Shown here piece after piece: positions 13,738 through 19,859 of a stretch of DNA of 64,000 nt (within the stretch, counting starts at the first letter, position 1; each line of letters begins with the position of its first letter). Source of the DNA: Lactobacillus acidophilus (GTDB lineage Bacteria; Bacillota; Bacilli; Lactobacillales; Lactobacillaceae); assembly GCF_034298135.1 (NCBI RefSeq), contig NZ_CP139575.1:1054001-1118000 (forward strand), read 5' to 3'. The notes beneath the pieces were generated by a model that made no database searches, was not told where the DNA came from, and was given only the letters and a program-made list of their open reading frames with translations. The position numbers were made by a program, and so were the translations under genes.

Positions 13738-14121
13738 ATGAACAGCAAATTAGTTATAGATATGCAAAGAGACCTACGAGCACATGGCATTAATTTAAGC
13801 CTTGAACAAACCTATCAGCATTTACTAAAAGCTAATTTTATTGATGCCGAGGGTGAACCGACCGAGTGGGCTATTAAAAATGGTTATGTGGGCGTTGAAT
13901 ATTCCTACCCACAAGGGATGCCTACGCAAGATGAAAGCGACATTTTAACGGTACTGGGATATTTACCGCAAAGCGCTATTCACCATAACGACTGTCCTAA
14001 TTTATCTGGGATTGATAAAGAACCACTTAAAAAGGCTATCAAACAAGCTTTACATGATGATGCTATTTCTATAAACGGACGAAAAAAATGGAAAAATGTT
14101 TTATTAGATTTGGAGGCTTAA
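13738..14121 (+). CDS. hypothetical protein of the element
   Basis: A 127-residue protein with an N-terminal helical stretch and a central Tyr/Pro-rich part (GVEYSYPQGMPTQDESDIL). Family not recognised. It is preceded by a GAGGAGG site overlapping the end of the previous gene and followed 3 nt later by the next gene, so it is part of one early transcript. Confidence 0.7.
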   Translation: MNSKLVIDMQRDLRAHGINLSLEQTYQHLLKANFIDAEGEPTEWAIKNGYVGVEYSYPQGMPTQDESDILTVLGYLPQSAIHHNDCPNLSGIDKEPLKKAIKQALHDDAISINGRKKWKNVLLDLEA

Positions 14122-14124
14122 ACC

Positions 14125-14349
14125 ATGAACAATGAAATTAAATTGCACCAAGCATTATATGAAATGAAAGCCGTAGCGGAACAGCTTTACCCACTTTATA
14201 AAGCATTAACAGATGAGATTGAACAATTAACAGAAGATGACCCCAACGACCCTATCACAACCAAAAAGACGCTTAAATATTTAAGTGAAGATGTTTTCGA
14301 CTTAGGGACAAGATTAATAGATAACGCTAAATCAATAGAAAAGGAATGA
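14125..14349 (+). CDS. hypothetical helical protein of the element
   Basis: A 74-residue, acidic, probably all-helical protein (ALYEMKAVAEQLYPLYKAL ... KSIEKE). No known family recognised. A GGAGG site lies at the end of the preceding gene. Its stop overlaps an in-frame ATG of the following broken HTH gene. Confidence 0.68.
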   Translation: MNNEIKLHQALYEMKAVAEQLYPLYKALTDEIEQLTEDDPNDPITTKKTLKYLSEDVFDLGTRLIDNAKSIEKE

Positions 14350-14354
14350 TAACC

Positions 14355-14646
14355 ATGGAATTTAAATTAGATGAACAGCAAGAAACAGAAATCAAAACCT
14401 ATGTATTAAATGTGGTTAAAGATGCAATCAAGCAAGCCTTACTTAAACCGCAAAGAAATTGCCAAATATTTTGGCGTTGCCGATTCAACTATTACATACT
14501 GGGCTTCTTTAGGAATGCCGGTGGCTAATATTGACGGTCGCAAACTCTATGGAAAAGCAAGTATAACAGCGTGGCTTGCGTCCCATGAGATGCCGTCCCA
14601 AAAGCAAAATAAAAAGCCCGTAACTATGGGCGTAGTTAAGGACTAA
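14355..14646 (+). pseudogene. HTH/excisionase-like gene split by a 4-bp tandem duplication
   Basis: The first frame reads MEFKLDEQQETEIKTYVLNV VKDAIKQALL and then runs out of phase to a stop at 14528. The second frame, from 14410, reads KPYLNRKEIAKYFGVADSTI and continues TYWASLGMPVANIDGRKLYG, a clear HTH_17-type domain. The break falls at CAAGCAAG (14429-14436). Removing one CAAG unit joins the frames as VKDAIKPYLNRKEIAKYFGV, which is the expected layout of this phage family. The second part could still be made from the internal ATG at 14410, which would lack the N-terminal helix. Confidence 0.72.
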
Positions 14647-14657
14647 AGAATATTAAT

Positions 14658-14688
14658 TGTGCAGGTAGATTAATCTTAAGTATTTAAC
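14658..14688 (+). repeat. 31-bp element repeat, copy 2
   Basis: Begins TGTGCAGGTAGATTAATCTT. It matches copy 1 at 29 of 31 bases and contains the perfect palindrome AGATTAATCT. It lies about 75 nt upstream of the primase gene. Confidence 0.7.
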
Positions 14689-14763
14689 TAAAAGGTGGTG
14701 GTTTAAATTGAGTTACATATAATATCGGATTATTAATAATTTATGTGAAAGGAACTTTTGTAC

Positions 14764-16260
14764 ATGGAAAATATAACACCTAAATTAGATCAAAAACTTG
14801 TAGATGAATTTAATAATTCTCCTATTAGTTTAACATACCTTAAAAGTATATTGAGAAATGATGGTCATGAGAGAAGGCAACTATTAAAAGATAAAAGCGA
14901 TAAGAAAGACAAGAATATTATTTTGCCTATGAGAACAGTAACAAATATTCTTGAATACCACATTATTTGGGCTGTTTTAGGCAACGACAAAGAAGATTGG
15001 CAAAAATCGGCTTTATATTTTTACAATACTGAAAGTGGTATCTATGAAAAAGATTCATTATTGATTGAAGAATTGATAAATACAGTTGAGCCACAAATTA
15101 CAGAAAGAAATATAAAAGAAGTTAAATCTAAACTTAGGATTGAGAGCAAAAGGCTTTTTCTAACAAATGACCCTAATTTATATGCTTTAGGCAATGGAAT
15201 TTTTGATGCTAAAAAGCATAAGCTATTAGCATATTCCCCTAAATGTGTTTTTACATCTAAGATAGCTGTAAATTATAATCCTAATGCTCAAGAGCCCCGA
15301 TTTGATAATTGGAGTTTTAGCAAGTGGATTAATGAAGATATAGCAGAAAACAAGACAGACAAAATAAAACTTATTTGGCAAACAATTAAGGCTGTAGTGA
15401 ATAGTAATTATAGTTATCATTCCGCCGTTTTCTTGATTGATAGTAAAAAAGGGTCAGCAGGTAAAGGAACGTTTGAAGCATTATTAGAAAATATTGCGGG
15501 ACCAAATAATTACGCAACGATTAAACTGAATCAATTTGAAAAAGCACCAATTTTAGCGACTATAGTAAACAAACCACTTGTAATAGGCGATGATAATGAC
15601 CCTAACAGGGCGGTTGATTCAAGCGAAAATTTCAAAAGTGCGTCAACTGGTGACCCTATTGTTATCAATGACAAATTTGAAAAGGCTTATTCTTATAAAC
15701 CTACATGCTTAATCGTTCAATCGTTAAACGCTTTACCCGTCTTTAAAGATAATACTGATGCCACATATCGGCGTATTAGAGTAATTAAATTCAACAAGAA
15801 ATATATTGAAAATGCTAAAAATAGAAGGGTCAAAGATGAATACATTTCTAATAAAGAATTACTGGAATGGATTGTTAAAAAAGCGATTGATGTAAAAATT
15901 GATGGTGTAATGATTCGTACACAAGAAAGTAATGAGATTTTAAAAGAAAACCAGATAGACAGCGATTCATTTCTTCAATTTACTAATGATATTATTGTTC
16001 CTACAACCAATGGCTATAGATTTAAAGATGACACCTATCAAGCCTATAAAAAATGGTTTGAAATTACAGGTCATCAATTTGGACTTGAAACTTACAGAGG
16101 CTTTAATAAAAGGATGCGTGAAGACATTGGATTAAAACAAAGTAGAAAAATGAGAAACGGTCGCAAAATGGATGTTTGGTTAAACATTCAATTAAAAACC
16201 GATTCGGGTAATTTGAACGATATGGACTTAAAAGACTTGAATGGACGCGAAAATAATTAG
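14764..16260 (+). CDS. phage/plasmid primase-helicase, P4/D5-like
   Basis: Replication protein of the element, a superfamily 3 helicase. The 498-residue protein has an N-terminal D5-type region (to about residue 190), Walker A SKKGSAGKGTF (about 228-238), Walker B KPLVIGDDND and an arginine-finger/sensor region ATYRRIRVIKF. A C-terminal winged-helix-like part (residues 400-480) probably binds DNA. There is no N-terminal primase catalytic domain, so it may use host primase or act as helicase only. ATG 14764 follows AAAGGAAC; the in-frame TTG at 14758 is too close to that site. Confidence 0.85.
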   Translation: MENITPKLDQKLVDEFNNSPISLTYLKSILRNDGHERRQLLKDKSDKKDKNIILPMRTVTNILEYHIIWAVLGNDKEDWQKSALYFYNTESGIYEKDSLLIEELINTVEPQITERNIKEVKSKLRIESKRLFLTNDPNLYALGNGIFDAKKHKLLAYSPKCVFTSKIAVNYNPNAQEPRFDNWSFSKWINEDIAENKTDKIKLIWQTIKAVVNSNYSYHSAVFLIDSKKGSAGKGTFEALLENIAGPNNYATIKLNQFEKAPILATIVNKPLVIGDDNDPNRAVDSSENFKSASTGDPIVINDKFEKAYSYKPTCLIVQSLNALPVFKDNTDATYRRIRVIKFNKKYIENAKNRRVKDEYISNKELLEWIVKKAIDVKIDGVMIRTQESNEILKENQIDSDSFLQFTNDIIVPTTNGYRFKDDTYQAYKKWFEITGHQFGLETYRGFNKRMREDIGLKQSRKMRNGRKMDVWLNIQLKTDSGNLNDMDLKDLNGRENN

Positions 16261-16480
16261 TTTAAGTCCATGCTAAAGCCTTGATATTACTACAATATAT
16301 ATACTTTGGACTTAAAAGACATAAATATAATAAAAGTAAAACAAGTCAAATAAAATTTAACATATATATAGTTTAAAAAAGAACGTGTTTTTAGCGTCCT
16401 TTGTGTCCTGTTCTTACAGTCCCAACGCTTTACAACTTTGTTAAATAAGTCCAATGGACGTGTTTTTACGTCCACACTTT
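16222..16480. repeat. cluster of GGAC/GTCC motifs, candidate replication origin
   Basis: About ten copies of GGAC or its complement GTCC lie in some 260 bp of AT-rich DNA at the end of and just after the primase gene. They include TGGACTTAAAAGAC twice (16223-16236 and 16307-16320) and AGTCCAATGGACGTG near 16449. The stretch from 16261 to 16560 contains no convincing gene. The position next to a replication gene suggests iteron-like origin repeats; this is inference. Confidence 0.45.
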
Positions 16481-16560
16481 GTATTTGAATTAAACAACTC
16501 GCCAAAACAACAAACCACCTCTACGCCAATAGCAGTGGTCTGCTAGAAAGAAAATTACTT

Positions 16561-16872
16561 ATGACACATAGAAGAGCAAAAATAACTAATCCTGATTCCA
16601 TACAGTCTAACATTATGCAATTCATTAAAGAAACTGAATGTAATTACGGTCATACCATAGCCAGAAATATGGCTAATGATTTAACACGACTGGCAGTTAT
16701 AGCTCAAACAAACGATTATTTAAGCGAACTAGATTCGCCACGATTTATTATTAGGTTCAAGCTTCATCCCACTACTGGTAGGTTAATCGTTGAAACCATT
16801 AACGACAAAATGAAAGGCTATCGTTATACATGTTCACCAGATCGTATACATAGACATCGAGCAAAATATTAA
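16561..16872 (+). CDS. hypothetical protein of the element
   Basis: A 103-residue basic protein with many Arg and His residues (MTHRRAKITNPDS ... SPDRIHRHRAKY), so it may bind nucleic acid. No family recognised. It stands alone after the putative origin, preceded by a weak AGAAAG site, and ends at a clear terminator. Codon use resembles the rest of the element. Confidence 0.55.
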   Translation: MTHRRAKITNPDSIQSNIMQFIKETECNYGHTIARNMANDLTRLAVIAQTNDYLSELDSPRFIIRFKLHPTTGRLIVETINDKMKGYRYTCSPDRIHRHRAKY

Positions 16873-16877
16873 TTATT

Positions 16878-16912
16878 AGGTGTATTCCATTCAAGGGATA
16901 CACCTATTTTGT
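16878..16912 (+). terminator. terminator after the rightward genes
   Basis: Stem AGGTGTATTCC with GGGATACACCT (to 16905), then ATTTTGTTAT, 6 nt after the preceding stop. Confidence 0.75.
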
Positions 16913-17067
16913 TATCATGATGTTAAGTGAGACCGATTTAAAATTGAATTGATTTAAAAACTAATGATAATTTCGCTATTGTTTTGAATAAGAGCGGATT
17001 TACTCAACCAATCTTATTTTGGGACTTTAGCTCTACTTATACAAATAAATACTAATATAATTCTCTA

Positions 17068-17098
17068 CCCTTAAAATGACCGTTTTAGGGGCTTTTTA
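17068..17098 (+). terminator. possible terminator in the gene-free stretch
   Basis: Stem CCCTTAAAA (17068-17076) with TTTTAGGGG (17083-17091), then CTTTTTACTT. Confidence 0.5.
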
Positions 17099-17250
17099 CT
17101 TACTTAGAAAACCTTATGTAAACTAAGTTATATTAGTGATTGGGGCGATTTTGATTAATGGCGAATTCGGCACATGCTAGGTGTAGAAAAGTAGAGTTTT
17201 TCGGGGTTTTTAGGTGTGATAAATTGGGAAAAATACGGGATTTCACCAGC

Positions 17251-17271
17251 GTATCTACAGATACGGAGGTA
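17251..17271 (+). repeat. dyad repeat, copy 1
   Basis: CGTATC-TACA-GATACG followed by GAGGT. An identical 21-mer with one change occurs at 17357-17377. Confidence 0.7.
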
Positions 17272-17356
17272 TACCGTTTCTTATTAATGCTTAAATCGGC
17301 GCAATAATTGTTAACAATTGCTAACATTCTAGCTTTTTTAGCTCTACCTATACATA

Positions 17357-17377
17357 CGTATCCACAGATACGGAGGT
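17357..17377 (+). repeat. dyad repeat, copy 2
   Basis: CGTATC-CACA-GATACG followed by GAGGT. The two copies are 106 bp apart and share no gene context. Confidence 0.7.
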
Positions 17378-17787
17378 TTCAATACACCCTCAAAGAACTT
17401 CAGTTAATTTAAAACCTGTCAAAACCTTACTAAAAAATTTCCGCCTTTTTTCCTAATATGGTGGCTTTTTTAACCGTGGCTAATGTAGTACAAACGTTTT
17501 AGCTGCACGCATCGAAGCAATTTAACCCACTGTCAGCAATAGAAAAAAATCAGGTTTATTCAGGTTTTCGCCCTTAAATGTTGCATTCCAAAACCGCAGA
17601 AAAGTTCAGTTTTCGGGGCTTTTTTTTAGGCTAAAAAAATATGTCGCATCCCTTGTGGTATATGGCTTTTAGTCCTATCTGCTTAATTTAAAGCCTGAAC
17701 TATTTTTACACTATTAAGCATAGTCATACTAAATCACTAATAAAATCGCTCTATACCCTCTTAAAATCAATCTGACAGCATACTAAA

Positions 17788-17822
17788 AGCACTAGTAAAT
17801 TACTTACTGGTGCTTATTTTTT
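17788..17822. terminator. terminator between the gene-free stretch and the ArpU-like gene
   Basis: An 11-bp stem, AGCACTAGTAA (17788-17798) with TTACTGGTGCT (17804-17814), T-rich on both outer sides. It can end the leftward gene beside it. Confidence 0.7.
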
Positions 17823-18192
17823 ATTTAAATTCTAACAGTGGATAAACCTTGTTCTTAATCTGTTCCTGTTTAAATATTTCAGTAAATTTTTTAAGAGCTT
17901 GGTTAGCTAAATCGTTGCTTTTACCTTGACTATAACTAATTAATTCTCTTACTTTTATCATGCTTGTACGCTTAACAAACCGCTCTACAATAATCGTTTT
18001 ATAGGGATGCTGTGGCGTGTCTTCAAGTCTATTGATAGTTAACCATGTTACGGCGAAAATATTCCAATAATAGCCCACACGGCTTTTATCCTTTAAATTA
18101 ATTTTGGTGGTTATCTGACTACCTGATAATAAATATAATCTTGGATAGTCTTCTTTAAAAAAATGCCTTACGCCCTTGTTGTATTTAATCAT
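17821..18192 (-). CDS. small protein resembling phage ArpU/RinA-type regulators
   Basis: A 123-residue protein. The pattern INRLEDTPQHPYKTIIVERF ... ELISYSQGKSNDLANQALKK F resembles the sigma-region-4-like helices of phage late regulators of the ArpU/RinA type; this is a weak, by-eye resemblance. It is transcribed opposite to the replication genes and sits next to the right att site. It may act on helper-phage or element promoters (inference). No other function can be seen. Confidence 0.55.
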   Translation of the reverse strand: MIKYNKGVRHFFKEDYPRLYLLSGSQITTKINLKDKSRVGYYWNIFAVTWLTINRLEDTPQHPYKTIIVERFVKRTSMIKVRELISYSQGKSNDLANQALKKFTEIFKQEQIKNKVYPLLEFK

Positions 18193-18252
18193 AATTAAAC
18201 CACATCCTAATGCTTAATGTATTACTTTTAACTATATTTTACCTAAAAATAA

Positions 18253-18276
18253 AACCAACGCTTTTTATCGTTGGTT
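18253..18276 (-). terminator. leftward hairpin upstream of the ArpU-like gene
   Basis: Stem AACCAACG (18253-18260) with CGTTGGTT (18269-18276), followed leftward by TTTTATTTTT. It would stop transcripts entering from the tRNA side. Confidence 0.6.
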
Positions 18277-18321
18277 CATTGGTTATTAACATAAATATGA
18301 TACATGCTTATTATATCATGG

Positions 18322-18352
18322 CTAAACATCTAAGATCAGCCCACCTACACAC
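18322..18352 (-). repeat. 31-bp element repeat, inverted copy 3
   Basis: Read leftward it begins GTGTGTAGGTGGGCTGATCT and aligns to copies 1 and 2 over about 29 bases with seven differences, all transitions. It lies about 180 bp inside attR. Confidence 0.55.
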
Positions 18353-18474
18353 TAAAATAATTTCAACTAGACCAATTTTATATTTTTTGATGCTAGTAAA
18401 TGACAGTCAAAATATTGCTTAGAATATTGTATTATTTTGCTTATTTTCACCTAATTTCAGAAAATCGCAAAAAA

Positions 18475-18524
18475 CAAAAATGCCTTAACACTGGGCTTTT
18501 AAAGCTTTCAGCATTAAGACATTT
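18475..18524 (-). terminator. element-borne terminator serving the tRNA operon
   Basis: Read leftward from tRNA-Gln, AATGTCTTAATGCTG pairs with CAGTGTTAAGGCATT across a short loop, and TTTGTTTTTTG follows. It lies just inside the element, 10-60 nt past the tRNA 3' end, and replaces the native terminator now stranded at 11188-11220. Confidence 0.75.
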
Positions 18525-18531
18525 TCTCAAA

Positions 18532-18549
18532 ATTGAGATATTGGGGCTC
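18532..18549. repeat. attR, right attachment core at the tRNA-Gln 3' end
   Basis: An exact copy of the 18-bp core at 11227-11244. It covers the 3' side of the T arm and the acceptor stem of tRNA-Gln, a usual target of tyrosine integrases. Confidence 0.85.
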
Positions 18550-18605
18550 GAACCCAAACATCCAGGAACCAGAATCCTGTGCCTTACCAATTTGGCTATA
18601 TCTCA
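18533..18605 (-). tRNA. tRNA-Gln (anticodon CUG)
   Basis: Full cloverleaf: acceptor TGAGATA/TATCTCA, D arm GCC..GGC, anticodon arm CAGGA-TTCTGGT-TCCTG with anticodon CTG, and T arm TTGGG-TTCGAGC-CCCAA. The U1-A72 pair agrees with glutamine identity. CCA is not encoded. It reads CAG codons. Its 3' end is supplied by the integrated element's att core. Confidence 0.93.
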
Positions 18606-18610
18606 GTAAA

Positions 18611-18682
18611 TCACCCGTACGAGAATTGAACTCATAACTCCACCTTGAGAGGGTAGCGTCTTAACCATTTGACCAACGGGCG
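18611..18682 (-). tRNA. tRNA-Glu (anticodon CUC)
   Basis: Cloverleaf with acceptor CGCCCGT/ACGGGTG, D arm GTC..GAC, anticodon arm CTACC-CTCTCAA-GGTGG with anticodon CTC, and T arm ATGAG-TTCAATT-CTCGT. It reads GAG codons. It lies 5 nt upstream of tRNA-Gln and is probably co-transcribed with it. Confidence 0.92.
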
Positions 18683-18765
18683 AATCAACACTCATAATTA
18701 TGCTTTTTTCTTCTATGCTTGTCAAGTCATTTTGTCTATAATAATTCAGTAGGAATGGTGAAATA

Positions 18766-19779
18766 ATGATTAATTACAACAAAACACAACATTTGATTGA
18801 ATCAATGGTTTTTGAACGTGTAGTCCCTGGTGTTAACTACGCTTTTATTAAAAATAAACAAATCTTCACTTCAACTACTGGCTTTGCAAGTATCTATCCC
18901 GAAGTTACCCAACTTAGTCCTTTTGCAGAATATGATTTAGCTAGTTTAACCAAAGTTTTAGCAACAGAGAATGTACTACTAAAGCTCTATGATCAAGGTG
19001 AACTTAACTTTACAGAACCACTAAAGGAATTTATCCCTACATTTAAAGACCCAAAAGTAAGATTATATCATCTGTTAACTCATACAAGCGGTATTAGAGG
19101 CTGGATCCCTCATCGTGATGAGTTAAGCCATGATGAATTATTAAATGCGTTAATCAACTTGCCAGTTACTGATGAGTTTGAGCATAAAATGCGTTACGCA
19201 GATACTAATTTTATCCTTTTAGGCTTGGTAATTAAAAGCATCTTTGGTGCCTCTGTTCAAGAAGTGGCTACCAAAGAGATCTTTGACCAAATGCCTTTAA
19301 TCAATACTACATTCACACCGAATAAAAGCGAATGTGTTCCAACCGCAATCATTAACGATCAAGTATTACAAGGTATTCCCCATGATCCTAAAGCTAGACA
19401 ACTAGGTTTAGATTGTGGGTCAGCCGGTCTATTTTCAAATATGCGCGATTTAATTACTTTTAGTCAAGGCTATCTAGGTCTAAAAAGAAATGTCCTTCCT
19501 TACAGTCAAGACACTGTTAGCGAATTGTTCGATGATAAAACACCTAAAGGCGTAAAACCACGTTCCTGGGGCTGGGATATTCGCTTTGATCCTAAATATC
19601 ATTATCCTATTATTCTGCATACCGGCTTTACAGGTACTCTAATAATTTTGGATCGACTAAAAAAATCCGGCTTAATCCTATTAACTAATAGAGTCCATCC
19701 TACTGGCCACAACACTATTTTCTTGGCTATGCGCGAAAAAATTATTCGTAGCTTTTTAAATGAAAATTCTAAAATATAA
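18766..19779 (+). CDS. serine hydrolase, beta-lactamase/penicillin-binding-protein-like family
   Basis: A 337-residue class-C-type fold. The nucleophile motif SLTK (SxxK) is near residue 64, the second motif appears as YADTN (YxN-like) and the third as HTG (LHTGFTGT). No signal peptide is evident, so it is probably cytoplasmic or non-classically located. Such proteins act as esterases or D-amino-acid peptidases; resistance is unlikely. It is a single gene between the tRNAs and a terminator at 19785-19815. Confidence 0.85.
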   Translation: MINYNKTQHLIESMVFERVVPGVNYAFIKNKQIFTSTTGFASIYPEVTQLSPFAEYDLASLTKVLATENVLLKLYDQGELNFTEPLKEFIPTFKDPKVRLYHLLTHTSGIRGWIPHRDELSHDELLNALINLPVTDEFEHKMRYADTNFILLGLVIKSIFGASVQEVATKEIFDQMPLINTTFTPNKSECVPTAIINDQVLQGIPHDPKARQLGLDCGSAGLFSNMRDLITFSQGYLGLKRNVLPYSQDTVSELFDDKTPKGVKPRSWGWDIRFDPKYHYPIILHTGFTGTLIILDRLKKSGLILLTNRVHPTGHNTIFLAMREKIIRSFLNENSKI

Positions 19780-19784
19780 TAGAA

Positions 19785-19815
19785 AAAAGGCAACTGTGTG
19801 TCAGCTGCCTTTTTA
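19785..19815 (+). terminator. terminator after the serine hydrolase gene
   Basis: AAAAAGGCAACTG pairs with CAGCTGCCTTTTT, with one mismatch, just after the stop. Confidence 0.75.
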
Positions 19816-19859
19816 TCTCTCACTAAATTTCATCATTCGAGTTATATTATAACTTATTT

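Larger units (their letters stand above)
16913..17820. other. gene-free, repeat-rich stretch of the element
   Basis: No convincing gene on either strand. It holds two copies of CGTATCYACAGATACGGAGGT (17251-17271 and 17357-17377), each with a 6-bp dyad. It also holds two copies of TTTAGCTCTACYTATACA (from 17027 and 17338), the palindrome AATTGTTAACAATT (17306-17319), a stem with T run at 17068-17098, and repeated TTTTCGGGGYTTTTT-type tracts (17195, 17613). Such a structured region could be an origin, a packaging site or a non-coding RNA locus; none is proven. Confidence 0.6.
11227..18549. mobile_element. 7.3 kb integrated element at tRNA-Gln (phage-satellite-like)
   Basis: Bounded by an exact 18-bp repeat, one copy of which completes a tRNA-Gln gene. 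In order it holds a leftward tyrosine integrase (frameshifted) and a leftward Xre-family repressor, then a rightward Xis-like HTH gene, three small genes, a second HTH gene (frameshifted), a primase/helicase and a small gene. It ends with about 950 bp of non-coding repeats and a leftward ArpU-like gene. There are no capsid, tail, terminase, conjugation or obvious cargo genes. Size and order fit a phage satellite or small plasmid-like integrative element; the exact class is inference. Confidence 0.88.

Noticed and set aside
14410-14450. Programmed +1 ribosomal frameshift to join the two HTH frames
   Set aside because: No slow codon, stop codon or stimulatory structure is visible at the junction, whereas the CAAG tandem duplication explains the shift directly.
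14346-14528. A separate 60-residue protein starting MITMEFKLDEQ
   Set aside because: Its C-terminal half is the out-of-phase reading of an HTH gene; the domain continues in the next frame after the CAAG duplication.
16290-16505. Leftward 71-residue ORF after the primase gene
   Set aside because: No ribosome binding site, low-complexity composition, and it lies over the GGAC/GTCC motif cluster.
17133-17327. Leftward 64-residue ORF in the gene-free stretch
   Set aside because: It covers the repeats and hairpins and has no ribosome binding site or recognisable domain.
17251-17377. CRISPR array
   Set aside because: Only two 21-base repeats 106 bp apart with no spacer-like regular unit and no cas genes.
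18766-19779. Antibiotic-resistance beta-lactamase
   Set aside because: It has the SxxK fold but no signal peptide and a YADTN motif typical of esterase/peptidase members.
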